A stretch of DNA of 64,000 bases from Craterostigma plantagineum (Eukaryota > Streptophyta > Magnoliopsida > Lamiales > Linderniaceae), in the NCBI GenBank assembly GCA_027422505.1, contig JAPQWV010001568.1, positions 17,700-81,699 of the forward strand. The letters run 5' to 3'. Shown here piece by piece: positions 35,524 through 46,679 of the stretch. How positions within the stretch are numbered: position 1 is the first letter of the stretch; each line of letters begins with the position of its first letter. A program made the position numbers and the translations under genes. Under the pieces are notes generated by a model. The model did no database searches, was not told where the DNA came from, and worked only from the letters and a program-made list of their open reading frames with translations.

Positions 35524-38500
35524 ATGAGATCGAACATTGTGACCGAGGTATGAAACTTCTCTACTCTGAGCTTCTATTCACCGTCGATCTAGTAATGCAT
35601 GCACTCACCAGTTTAGGATGTGCGCAATCTAGGGTTTGCTGACTTCACGATTTTTGAAAGGTTTAGCTCGAGTTTAGTTGATCCAAGCTCCTATGACAAG
35701 CATGAATTCAGAATCTTATTGCGTGATGCCATATTTAATCTTTCACTTGCTGAATTTTACTCCTGTATTGTGTAATTCAATCAGATTTTCATTTTTCCTG
35801 CTAAGGTCAAGGTATTGGTAACTTCTCTATTTTTCTAGACGGGTAGGGGTAAAGTTAAGTACTTGACGAAAGTGTAAATTAAATTGGATGGCTGATTTTT
35901 GCATGCACCGTTTCGGGATGCTTGGTGCAATTACGGTTCCTATATACATCTCATATTTTTATATTGGGTTCTAATTAAATTTGTTGTATTCATTAGGCGG
36001 GTTTGCCGACTAGGTTAAACCAATGGTGGGGCGGCATACCTCTCTTTACATCGGCAGTAGTCACGGTGTGTGGAATCATATATTTGGTTTGCTTGTTGGT
36101 AGGCTACGACTCCTTTCACGAAGTGTGTTTCTTGCCTGCCGCCGTTGTATCACACTTTCAAGGTTATTGTATTCTTTATTTATTCGTTGAAATCATCGGG
36201 GTCGTATTTCTTTTGAAATGTGGAAAAAAATGTCCGGTTCTGTAGTTCGTAACATTTTATGTTGCATGACTTTGGAGGTTGCTCGTCCGTGTGTTGCTTT
36301 TTATTATCTGCCATGTCCATCGTTGTTGAACACTCTTTAATTTCTTGTTTTTTGTTGCTTCAGTTTACAGGTTCTACAGTGGTATTGTCTTTCATGGTTC
36401 GTTGCTGCATGTTCTTTTCAACATGATGGCATTGGTTCCTATGGGTTCAGAGCTGGAAAGAATTATGGGATCCCTTCGGCTGCTTTATATAACAGTTGTA
36501 CTGGCCACAAGCAATGCCATAGTACATCTTGTACTAGCAATATTTGCAGATCATATTCCTTTCCACTTTCGTGATGATTTCATCAATCAGTGTTCGATAG
36601 GTTTCTCTGGTATCCTATTCTCTATGATTGTGATAGAGACGAGTCTTACTGGAGTTGAATCTCGAAGGTTTGTGATGTCTGCATAAAAATATGGTTGAAT
36701 ACGTAGGATTAGAGCATTGGGCCACCGCTTATATGCGTCTGACCGTAATTTCACTTGATTTGCAGCGTCTTTGGACTTTTTAACGTTCCTGCAAAATTGT
36801 AAGTCAAAGTGCATTTCTTGAATGTTTCATACTTTTGGTAATGGTTTTCTGGAGCATCATTCGTGACACCTCAAGATGTTAGGTATGTTTGGATCCTGTT
36901 AGCTGTGTTTCAGCTTCTGATGACAAACGTCTCATTACTTGGACACCTATGTGGCATTCTTTCTGGATACGCCTGTACGTTATCTTACTCAGGAATATGT
37001 AACAATGTGTGCCAATGCTGTATTATTGTGCATTCATTTTCCACTCATTTCTTTTCCTTCTCCAGATGTTTTTGGGCTCTTCAACATCATCATCCCTGGG
37101 CCAGCATTCTTTTCATCTATCGAGTCCTCCTCTTGGCTTGTAAGTTTTCTTAGATTCATAACTTATTGAACCAAATTTTATCAGTTGTATGTTTTTATCA
37201 CTTAGAAGTAAGCAAAATGGGTAAGCTAGGCATGTTTTCCTATGTCTCGTTTTCGTGTTTTTCTTATATTGCATAGATGTCAACTTACCTTAAAATTTGT
37301 GGATGTTGATGCAGTCATCTTGTGTGAGGAGACCTAAATTTATACTGTCTTCAGGTGGTGCTACTTCAGGCTACATCCCAACATACACTGGTCAGAACAC
37401 CACATCCAGGTATATATCCCGAGAGTTGTAACCATTGCATTCCAAAATTATCGACGTTTTTGGCTATATTTTGATATGATACTTTTTTCCCTATGAAGTG
37501 GGTTGCTTTCTGGGATGTGGAGGAATCTATCTAATATGATCCCACAGAGAGAAAATTCTCCTCAGGTACAACCTTTTCGTATTCCATTGAATCATTAGAT
37601 ACAGAGGATCATTGTGGGATAAAATCAGCTAGTATTTAGGTGGTTATGCTAATATGTATGTATATATATATATATTCGTCTCAGACTGCACAGGACAATG
37701 AAAGATTTCCTGGAAGAGGAAGGACGCTTAGTTCTGGCACAAATCAAGCAGCTTCTGCTGTAGATTCAAATTCCAGTCTACATACTAGACTACTGAACGA
37801 TAATAATGTGAACGGGGCATCACGCCTGTCAACAACTGTGGGAGGGCAACGAGCGTCTGATTTAAGGTAGTCTTCACTGAACCCGAATTAACTTAAATTA
37901 ATCAATGTTCTAGAGCAGAAGGCTGGCGTTGTAGGTGTATTTCCGAAGATTCCAGCAACCCAATGTTACCCTATTATCCCACTAAAGGAAACGAAAAACT
38001 ATGTATGAATTGACATTTTGACATTCCTCAACTATCCTTTTATTTCAGGCCACCTTCAACAAACACTACGGTGCCATCAACTAGAACACAAAGCAATCAG
38101 GTTAAAAATTATAATAATAATTGGTGCTTTCCGTTTTGTATCTGTTATTGTTTGATCATTGAAGGCATTTGCTTTCCTTGAGTATGATCTATAGGATTCA
38201 AAAGCATCTGAAGAGGAGATACAAAAACTTGTGGCGATGGGTTTCGAAAGGGTAAATATTATTGTAATTAATTACTCAGCTTAAAGTTTGTGATATATGT
38301 AGGGATCCTTAACTTTATTTACGGATAAATAAAATGCGAAAAATAATTTATGGTTATTTGTTTCAGACGCAGGTAGAAGTGGCAATAGCAGCTGCTGATG
38401 GTGACTTGAATGTTGCAGTGGAAATACTTATGAGCCAACAGGTATGTATTTATGTATTGTATGTATGTGTTCAAATCATCATCTTCGTCGTTTGTACAAT

Positions 38501-38550
38501 GTGTTTCTTCCTTCTGTAATGAGAGTTTCTCCATTTACTCGCAGGCATAA
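35524..38550 (+). CDS. RBL15: rhomboid-like protein 15 (RBL15-like) with C-terminal UBA domain
   Basis: Polytopic rhomboid-family membrane protein with a ubiquitin-associated domain. Thirteen exons: 35524-35547, 35997-36162, 36364-36667, 36766-36798, 36883-36974, 37066-37139, 37315-37409, 37499-37565, 37685-37866, 38049-38100, 38195-38251, 38367-38441, 38545-38550. Phases agree; 408 residues, like AtRBL15. Catalytic Ser in IGFSGILFSMI and His in LLGHLCGILSGY are both present, so it looks active. Several hydrophobic segments precede a Ser/Pro-rich linker (FPGRGRTLSSGTNQ), then the UBA domain (IQKLVAMGFERTQVEVAIAA, VAVEILMSQQA). The last exon is just Ala plus stop. No lesion seen. Confidence 0.95.
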
Positions 38551-39313
38551 ATGAAGAAATGTGAGCGCCAAAGATTGCACCTTTTTACCACCCCCTGCAA
38601 TATATAATATACTAACATAACAAGATGTGTTTGGCTACTGCATTGTGTGACTTGTAAACTATTGCCTTCTCCAATATTTTAAAGGAAAAGAAATATATGA
38701 ATGCTTATATGACAAATTTTATAAATGTGTTACTGGGTGGTTTAGTTGAAGAAATGGATCGAAGCAAAATGTCATTATATAATAAAAGCAAGAAACAGTT
38801 TGCAAACTTGAATTTAAATTAGGGACCAGAGCTTGGGTTATCTATTCACTTTTAAAATTCCAAGCAGGTCATATGTATTGAGTTGATGATAGCAGAATAG
38901 CTACGACGGCCTGAGATGGAAGAGTAATCTTTCTATTTTTTAGATTTAAAAATTCAAGCTGATTTAGGTTTCTTATTATCTTTAATTAAGGTAATTAATG
39001 ATGTATTATGCCACATGGAGTGTTAATTCAAAGGTAAATAATGCTGTTATGCCACGTGGACAGTGGTGGAGGCAATGTAAAATAGTGGAGTCCAATCTAA
39101 TTGGACTTCAGACCCAATACTTTTTCACTGGATCCATTTAATCCCTACTATCAAAAATTTATCATATATTAAGAAAAAATGTTTCCACTGGGGTCCAATG
39201 ACCCCATTGGACCTTATGTGCCTCGCCCACGGCACGTGGACAATGGTTGTCACATCACATAAGAGAATCATAAACTTCTCTAATATAAAATTAATATATA
39301 ATATATATATATA
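38551..39313. other. intergenic DNA with a possible small inverted-repeat element
   Basis: At 39067-39236 the left end GTGGAGGCAATGT...GTCCAAT and the right end ATTGGAC...TGTGCCTCGCCCAC are imperfect inverted repeats of ~40 bases, suggesting a ~170-bp MITE. No clear target duplication was found. Confidence 0.4.
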
Positions 39314-39694
39314 GAGGAATTTTATGGTGCGAATTTTATGGTGATCACCTTATGTGAGCACCTTATGTGGGCACCTCTTGATTTCGTGCCATTCAAAATC
39401 TCACATCGACATCTAAGATTATGCCGTCTTAATTAACACCTTATAGAATCCATTAATTGACATTTCGGACGCTGATGTGCCATATCGACGCCTTACATAA
39501 TATTTTTCGTGTCAACGAAATATATCACGTACAATATGACACATCAGCGTCTGAAATGTCGATTAATGGATCCTATAAGGTGTTAATACATAATCTTAGA
39601 TGTTGATGTGGATTTTGAAATGGCACGAATCGATGCCACATCAACAGGTGTCCACATAAGGTGCTTACATAAGGTGAGCACCATAAAATTCCTC
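39314..39694. mobile_element. fold-back (long inverted repeat) element
   Basis: About 380 bp whose two halves are near-complementary over ~160 bases: it starts GAGGAATTTTATGGTG and ends CACCATAAAATTCCTC. Matching inner words include CACCTTATGTG, CATCTAAGATTATG, AACACCTTATAG, ATCCATTAAT and ACGCTGATGT, with a central loop of ~50 bases. Such a structure is a MITE of the long-TIR kind; a transcript would form one long hairpin. It lies in TA-repeat DNA, so target duplication is not readable. Confidence 0.85.
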
Positions 39695-39718
39695 ATATAA
39701 TATATATATCTTATCTTA

Positions 39719-39930
39719 TCTTATATAAGAATAGAAATGTAGGAGTGCTCTCGTTGCGACACGTGGCAAATATAATTGATTATAATAAATAAAATATAAA
39801 CAATAAAAACTACTCATTATCCCATTTTGTACAATAACTACCCACTCTAAATATATAATTTAATATTTCTATCATTAAATAATAATTATATATATTTAAT
39901 ACCGTGCATTTGCACGGTTAAAAAAACTAG
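39719..39930 (+). mobile_element. non-autonomous Helitron (short)
   Basis: The right end is a 7-bp hairpin (ACCGTGC and GCACGGT, 39901-39918) followed eight bases later by CTAG|T, the hallmark Helitron 3' terminus. A likely 5' end TC|TTATATAAGAATAG begins at 39719, after an A; GACACGTGGC follows at about 39758, a word common near Helitron 5' ends. No coding capacity. The 5' end is less certain than the 3' end. Confidence 0.65.
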
Positions 39931-40143
39931 TATATATTAATAGATGAGTGACGGTATTGTAGGTAGGATGGGAGAAATTGATGGTGGGAGGCAACGTTTC
40001 GTGGCAACTTCGTTCATGACATATATAAAACTGAAAATCGATCAAATTTTCTACGGTTACAGATTTGATAGCTCAATATAAACACCCAGACGTCGTCGCA
40101 TTTTTTATTCGAATATACAGATTTGAAATCATCTGTCCCATAA

Positions 40144-40705
40144 GAGCATCTCCAATGCAACGCATAAAAATACAGGTAGTATTACACAATAATACAGTTG
40201 TTGCAGTGCTTTTACTCCAATCCATAAACTCTATTTTCTACACTAGTTTCACTCCAACCCATTAACTCTATTTTTACTTTCACTCCAACCCATTAACTCT
40301 ATTTTACACTAAAAACAAATAACTATATTACTATCATAATGACTTATTAAACTTTATTATATAAATTAAAAAGTCAATATATTTTAATATTTATATTTGA
40401 AAATTAAATAAGTGATAAAAAAGAAAATATTATTAAGTTTAATTTTATGTTAAATAAAAATATATTATTTTAATTTTATTATGATTATAAAGTCAAATAT
40501 TTTAAATATAATAAAATGTATTATTAGATAAATATAATAAATAGAAAATGAAACTCTATTTTTGCGTTAAAATTGTGCGTACTCTAGATCTAGAGCTTCT
40601 CTGCTGATCAACACAATATTTGTGTTAAATATAGAGTCCCATTGGAGTAGAATCGCACTATATTTTGTGTTTTACACAAAAATAAAGTACCCGTTGGAGA
40701 TGCTC
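40144..40705. mobile_element. PIF/Harbinger-like MITE, second copy
   Basis: About 560 bp with perfect 12-base terminal repeats GAGCATCTCCAA and TTGGAGATGCTC, flanked by TAA (40141-40143 and 40706-40708). The terminal repeats match the MITE at 27875-28414 but the interior differs. Inside are two to three copies of CACTCCAACCCATTAACTCT at about 40210-40300. Confidence 0.85.
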
Positions 40706-40708
40706 TAA

Positions 40709-41897
40709 GCACGTCCCCCTCTATGTCCAAAACGATCAGATCCGTTAAAATTAAATCCGACGGTTACAAAATTTCTTTTTTATTTATTAACTCTTTTAAT
40801 CCTATAGTCTACCAAATCATAAAATCGTCGTTATTTCATGAGATTATATGATAAAAATAAACAAACACATTCAATTTATTCCTTATTTTATGATGATCAA
40901 TTTGATACCCATATCATATATTTCGATAATTATAAAAATCAATTTTAAGGGAGTGAGACAGAAAATGGGACACGGATTATGTGACAGAGGATTTCGGATC
41001 GTTTTTCTTTTGGGTCTTATTTAATAATTTAATGCTCATCTTTACGCTTCCTTCCCTCAGCGAAGATACGTCCATCCATCGTACTTTAAATAAAACGATT
41101 AATCATCATAACCGTCCGATTTCTTGTTTATAATTATTAACCATATAATATGTCATATCGGGCTTTTGTAATCTCAGTGATGAACTTGTAAAAATAGAAT
41201 GCATATCGATTTTTTTGTATTCTTTTATTTTTAACAAATTGATATGTGAATATATATATATATATATATATAATATTTATTCTCTCTCTCTCTCTCTCTT
41301 CCCAATATTAAATCAACACTCGAAGAAAAGTTACGATGACGACTCTCAGAAATACACATGCAGACTGCACGCACGAAAACCCTAATAGCATGTTTTCAAG
41401 GGAGCGAAGCGTTCTCAAATTCTTAAGTAGCTAATGATAATCTAGGTATGTTTTGGCTTCAGACTTTGATCTGCGTTCAACAGTTTTACAGTATTAATTG
41501 ACGATACATCACATACCATACCTTTAATCCACATTAGATCATTTTAATATGCATCACAAGTTCACAACATAAACGTCACAGACTCACATATACATGTATT
41601 CGATATGACAAGATCCACTACATTTTACAAGCGGTGATGCACAACTACACGATGCATATGCTCAATATATATATATATATATATATAGATAGATAGATAG
41701 ATATGTGTGTGTGTGTGTATTGCACAGGCAGTGTGTCACAAGACATTTTGTAGGAAGCACCAAATCATCATATGAGACAAAGAAAAGAAAAACATACATC
41801 CCAAACCTGATTATACAGTACTAGAGACGATCGACATAGATGATGAAGAGAAAGAAAATGCGCATCACAACAGCTCCATCTTTAGAAGTTGTTTCCA
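40709..41897. other. AT-rich intergenic DNA with microsatellites
   Basis: TA/CT microsatellite at about 41250-41302 and TA/GATA/TG microsatellite at about 41666-41720. The right end is likely the 3' UTR of the small gene on the minus strand. Otherwise nothing recognisable. Confidence 0.45.
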
Positions 41898-42071
41898 TTA
41901 AGTGAAGGCCTTCTTTAAGACGAGAATAAGCGCTGCAAATATTCTTTTTTTAATGGCTCCTCGAATGGGAACCACGAAATCATCTCTGCTTGGCCTTAGA
42001 ATAATCTTCAGCGACGATGAGGTTATTATTGAATCGTTGTCGTCGATTTTCTTCTGCTGGGCTTTGGCCAT
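41898..42071 (-). CDS. small protein, 57 residues, unknown function
   Basis: A single short frame on the minus strand, too short for ORF lists with a 60-residue cutoff. ATG at 42069-42071 sits in AACAATGGC, an excellent plant start context. CTATAAATA at 42208-42217 (minus strand) is a good TATA box about 140 bases upstream. The protein begins MAKAQQKKIDDNDSIITSSS, has a central ILRPSRDDFVVPIRGAIKKR and a hydrophobic, basic tail (IFAALILVLKKAFT). It has no signal peptide and no Cys. The P-x-R-G-x-I-K-x-R-I pattern vaguely recalls short uncharacterised plant proteins, but I cannot name a family. No neighbouring gene explains it, and it could be a chance frame. Confidence 0.5.
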   Translation of the reverse strand: MAKAQQKKIDDNDSIITSSSLKIILRPSRDDFVVPIRGAIKKRIFAALILVLKKAFT

Positions 42072-42800
42072 TGTTATGGTGGTGTCTGGTGTGCGTGTGT
42101 GTGTTGTCCCTTGAGGGTTTTATTATTTCTAACAACGAAGTGATGAAAAGAAAAAAGTGATTAGAGTATTATTAATGCGTGTCTTTGTGTTGAGCCTTTT
42201 GGTGGACTTATTTATAGAGTCGTTGTGTACACTACGATAGAAATAATAAAAGAGTATATTTCGCGGCAGCTTCCTCTCCCTACATGCATGCGTCTTTATA
42301 TCCCTTTTGAAGTTTCTAAATGACCGACCGGCAATGCAACAAGTATGACATATAATTAACTTTTACTTTTATAATATTAAAGTTGAGGATGTTAAAATTG
42401 ATATAATTAGCACCACATATGATATAGGCATGGTATTGCATCATCGTCGTTTACATTGTCAGATTCACACGGCCTATCCAATTCCCCATTATCTTAATGT
42501 GCACCTTATACTTAAACGTTAGATCACAACACTCAATTTATCATTTAATACACACACCTATTTCAAGTCTTGTCACTTTTCCTCGGCAACAAAGATAGTA
42601 TTGTGACTTTACAAGTCTCCCCCGCAAATGTGCTATATATATTGTACTTATGTATAATAGCTGCCGCAATTCTAGAATATTATTGAAAAAGTGAAGTCGT
42701 AAGCATGGTTGTCATGACGGGACCGCACCGGTCAAAACTCCGGTCCGGTTTTGGTCTCTCTTTAAATAAATTGCATAAATAGAAAAAATAAATAAATTAA
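42072..42800. promoter_or_regulatory. promoter of the small gene and intergenic DNA
   Basis: TATA-like CTATAAATA at 42208-42217 (minus strand). The stretch beyond about 42300 is AT-rich with no gene. Copies of CCGGTCCGGTTTT-like words begin near 42730. Confidence 0.45.
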
Positions 42801-42863
42801 GTTGGTCTAGTGGTTAAGTTGTTGATATTTTATTTAATGGACTTGGGTTCGAATCCATCCAAC
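42801..42863 (+). repeat. tRNA-derived repeat (SINE-like), not a functional tRNA
   Basis: GTTGGTCTAGTGGTTAAG resembles an A box and GGGTTCGAATCC is a perfect B box, 30 bases apart; GTTGG and CCAAC at the ends could pair. The span is only 63 bases with no clear anticodon arm. It lies within a larger repeat edged by CCGGTCCGGTTTT (about 42740) and CCGGTTTTACTCCGG/TTCCGGTCCGATTCG (about 43105-43185). Confidence 0.65.
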
Positions 42864-43464
42864 ACCCTATTTTTTATATTTTATAATTAACCTATTAGTT
42901 CACTATTTTATTTTTATTCAAATTTGACCCCAACTCATAGATTCAATACTTAGCAACCGATTAATTTATAACAACCTACACAATTTACGTTTATTTAATT
43001 TTATCCTTTTTAAATAATTATAGTTTGAAAAAAGTCCATAAAAACATGTAATTTTCGTATTGCAATTAATTCATAGATAACATATATATTATTATATTTA
43101 AGATACCGGTTTTACTCCGGTTTGATTCCGGTTCAATACCGGTTAAACATAAACCTTAAACCACTAAAATTTCCGGTCCGATTCGAAAACCCTGTTTCAG
43201 AACCTTTGTCGTAAGTAAATAAAGTAGAATTTCATGCGGACTCTCAAAAATAATTTTTCGGAAACTAATTAAATAAAGGTTAATAATTATGTCCAAAACA
43301 AATAAATTACATCTTTTCCGTCATTGAAGAGAAAAGGTAAGCAGAGAAGGATAGGGAGTTCGTGGGTTAATTTAACAGAAGGGAGTGTTTCCATTTTATT
43401 AAACAAAAGGGAACGGACCGAAAGTTACCGCAATACTCCAACTTAAGTAGCATTTATTCTAGTA

Positions 43465-43690
43465 ATTAAAAAGTTCGAATTAATTCGAATAATTTTTTTC
43501 AATTCGAATTTATTCGAATTAATCAATTCGAGTAAAAAAAAAAACTCGAATTGAAAAATATTAATTCAAATTTTAATTCGAATTTTTTTTACTCGAATAA
43601 GTGTTATTTTTCTATTCGAATCCTCGAATAGTTCGAATAAAATATTCGAATAAATCATTTTTTACTCGAAAACGTCGATTTCAGTCGAAC
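43465..43690. repeat. TTCGAA-rich palindromic block
   Basis: More than a dozen overlapping TTCGAAT/ATTCGAA words, with a perfect 11-bp stem (TCAATTCGAGT and ACTCGAATTGA) around an A-run at about 43523-43554. It ends about 240 bases before the dihydroneopterin aldolase ATG. Confidence 0.8.
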
Positions 43691-43928
43691 CCATCATTTA
43701 ATACATATAAGAATCACGAACCCATCGATTAAAATCTCATTTCGACATGAAATTTCAGTCGAGCGGATCAAAATGATAATCAAACACTTCGAGTTTTTTT
43801 GAAAACACCCAATCCTTTTTTTTTTTTCAATTAGAAAACCTAGAATTCTTTTTTTTTTTATTTGACGCGAAAGTAATCCTATTTAACAAAAAAATCCGGA
43901 GTTCATCCGATAAACACGTGGTGGATTC

Positions 43929-45152
43929 ATGGCCTCGTCGGCTGAAGGTACGCGTTTGTTAGCTCTGGGAAAAACAACGTCGTTTATGAATGTGCGGCCA
44001 ATTTTTGCTTCGGCAGTGTTGTGATGGTTTTCGGTCACTTAATTGTTATGGAATTTTGGATGGTGTAATTACGAAAGATGGTTCGTTCTGTTTTTGGAAG
44101 AACTTAAATTTCTTGAAGAGATTGTCAGTGCCTCGATGAATTTGAGTGAAAGTTCGTATTTGCTGGTTGCTGTTGTTTCAGTAATTAGGAAGACAAAGTT
44201 ACGGTTCCATTTCAGCTTCATTACAGTATCCATTTCTATAATTGACACAATGCTGATGGCGGATGGAAAACATGTCAAATACACCTTTGATAGGCTTAGC
44301 TTAGCTTAGCTTAGCTTAGCCACTGGCGATGTAGCCTCCTCAGTTGGACAGCCATATCTCAGTCTAATTTTGCTTAATTTTATATTTTTTCTGCAGCTCC
44401 AACATTTAATTGGTGAATACTGCTCGTTCTATGTCCATTTGCGTCTGTTTATTTTGAAAAGCTATATCCGTTACAGTTGATGACGACTTCTTGTTTCGAC
44501 ATGTCGGATGCAGTACTAAGTGAAGTATAATATCGTTAACCTCGTAGTATTATGTCAAGTACTTAAATTGTTAAACTCGACAACTTGACGGTCGTCTCTG
44601 ATGAAAGTATAGAGTCAGATTACGAACTCTTTTGAGACGTGTACTTATTCATCAGCTGTGATAACAGGCATTGGAGCTGTGATCAGTGGAGACAAGCTCG
44701 TACTTAGGGGCTTGAAGTTCCACGGTTTCCATGGAGTGAAGCCCGAGGAAAGGAAGTTGGGTCAGAAATTCAACGTCGACGTCGATGCGTGGATGGATCT
44801 CAAACCCTCTGGTAGTTCTGATAATCTATCAGATACAATCAGTTACACTGCTATCTATAGGTACGCAAGCTGCCGAAAAGTTTCTTGAAGGCTCTCTGTC
44901 TTTGAATTTGTAATAATCCCTGTTATGTCCAACCATATGATCACTTTACTTTCTACCAGGATAGTTAAAGAAGTTGTGGAGGGATCTCCGCACAACCTTC
45001 TTGAATCTGTAGCTCAGCATATAGCATCGACTGTCTTGGACAAGTTTTCCCAGGTTTCTGCTGTCCGAGTACAGGTTGGGAAGCCACACGTGGCTGTGAT
45101 AGGCCCTGTCGATTACTTGGGCGTTGAGATCACTCGATATCGTCAAAGCTGA
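43929..45152 (+). CDS. FOLB: dihydroneopterin aldolase (folate biosynthesis)
   Basis: Cleaves 7,8-dihydroneopterin to 6-hydroxymethyldihydropterin and glycolaldehyde, cytosolic step of folate synthesis. Exons 43929-43947, 44668-44860 and 44960-45152 give 134 residues with agreeing phases. The first exon is just 19 bases (MASSAE plus one base), chosen because it is the nearest upstream ATG with a GTACGC donor in phase; another tiny first exon cannot be excluded. Core motifs: GDKLVLRGLKFHGFHGVKPEE (catalytic Glu), LGQKFNVDVDAW, SDTISYTAIY, VKEVVEGSPHNLLE and the conserved Lys in VGKPHVAVIG, ending DYLGVEITRYRQS. Intron 1 holds a GCTTA pentamer repeat at about 44295-44320. Confidence 0.9.
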
Positions 45153-45536
45153 AAGCTTTTACGATCATTTCCTCACGAAAAAAGATTGGTCTATTCTCCT
45201 TCACAGTTTGGCATTTTTCTGTTTCTGTTTGCGTGTTATGTTACTTTATCCTTTGTACTGATTGTATTTGAATCATTATGAAGATATATATTTGATCGCG
45301 GTGTGGATGCCATGACCGTGGTATTTTATTAGTAGCTTTACAGAATGAGAGCGTTGAAAATCTCAAATAGAAGATATTGCTCTGCTGTAATGATAGATGG
45401 GCAGCTTGCTTCTTTACTTGTTATAAGATGATGGTGGACAGTTTGCCTATGTTCTCCTCCTCATGTATTATTATCACTATCTGAGTTCAAACACTTCATC
45501 TGTTACCTTTTATCGCCAAGAAAGAGTTCCCTGGCT

Positions 45537-46261
45537 ATGGAAACCGAAGACAGAGAGGCGAATACTACTAACTCGTCTAAAGATCAACAGCAGGCCTTCG
45601 ATCGCATTAAGGATTCAAACAGCAGTGTCCTAACAAAGAATGTTAAGCTGTGCAGGAATAATCAGACAGATTCAAAAGCTGTAGTTGCTTTCGGAAGAAC
45701 CACAAGGTCAATCCTTACGACGAGTTTCTCTTTCCCGAGGAGAGGTGGGCCGCCCAACATGGACAACAGCACGGATAAGATCATCAAATCTGTTAGTCTC
45801 AGAGCAAAATTCCAGGTTAGCCTAGTCGAAATAGCTAATGCTGAAGTCAAAGGTTTACTGAAATAATGCTGATGCTTGGTAGGTCAATCAAGAACTAGAA
45901 GAAAGAAAGCAGTTCAGGAAGAGCTTGACGTTTAAAGCTAGGCCTCTGCCTAGTTTCTACAAGGAACCTCCTCCAAAGGTCGAGCTTAAGAAGGTAATGT
46001 AGCACTTATCATTACATACCAGCCACCATATGTTCGAATTAGCATGAATAGTGCTTATTACATACATAGGCTTGATATGCGCTGCATGCGCCTAATATGC
46101 AGATATTACCTATTACACGCCCAGTTTCTCCTAAGCTTGGGAGGCACCACAGAAGCATCCCTCCCAAAGAAAACGGTAATACTCCACGAGGGACTAATAG
46201 AAGCTCCTTAGCCAAACCACATAAAGCACAAGAATCAACCACTACTAAAGAAATGTCATAA
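45537..46261 (+). CDS. TPX2-domain protein, WVD2-like (microtubule associated)
   Basis: Short member of the WAVE-DAMPENED2/TPX2 C-terminal family that binds and bundles cortical microtubules. Exons 45537-45815, 45883-45993 and 46103-46261 join in frame to 182 residues. The diagnostic block spans exons 2-3: EERKQFRKSLTFKARPLPSF, then YKEPPPKVELKKILPITRP, then SPKLGRHHRSIPP. The N-terminal 90 residues are Ser/Asn/Asp-rich with no known motif. It lacks the long KLEE-containing helix of full-size WVD2-like proteins, so it is a small or divergent member. The ATG at 45537 follows the aldolase 3' end by 384 bases; an upstream exon is possible. Confidence 0.85.
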
Positions 46262-46679
46262 TATTAAGACAAATGGTACCCACAACGTAGAAGAGATCTG
46301 CGGCAGTTAAATGTCTTTGTTGGTTGGAATCCTTTATTTTATTTTGTCAAATTCACTTTGAAGCAATAATTATTGCACTGCACATAACTCCCCAAGCTTA
46401 CAACCTACCAATAATGTAATCAAATTACTCACATGGTCAATGCCTTCTTTTAAGAATTCATAGTTCATTCTTAACATTATTCCTCGCCCATCGATCACGA
46501 GTATAATAACGTTGTACGCTTGATATCTTCTCGATTACGTACGTCGAACCCCAATTCATGCCATAGAAAGCAGCATGAAAAGGGGTAGAAGTAAAAGATA
46601 AAAGCAAAAGACGAACCCAAAATGGAATATTATATAATATATTATTCATATATATTAGCCATCATCGATCATCAAATGA
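46262..46679. other. convergent intergenic DNA between WVD2-like and NHL genes
   Basis: AT-rich; holds the 3' UTRs of both neighbours. No feature recognised. Confidence 0.4.

Noticed and set aside
42801..42863. functional tRNA gene
   Set aside because: A and B boxes are present but the span is too short, arms do not pair well and it sits inside a repeat.
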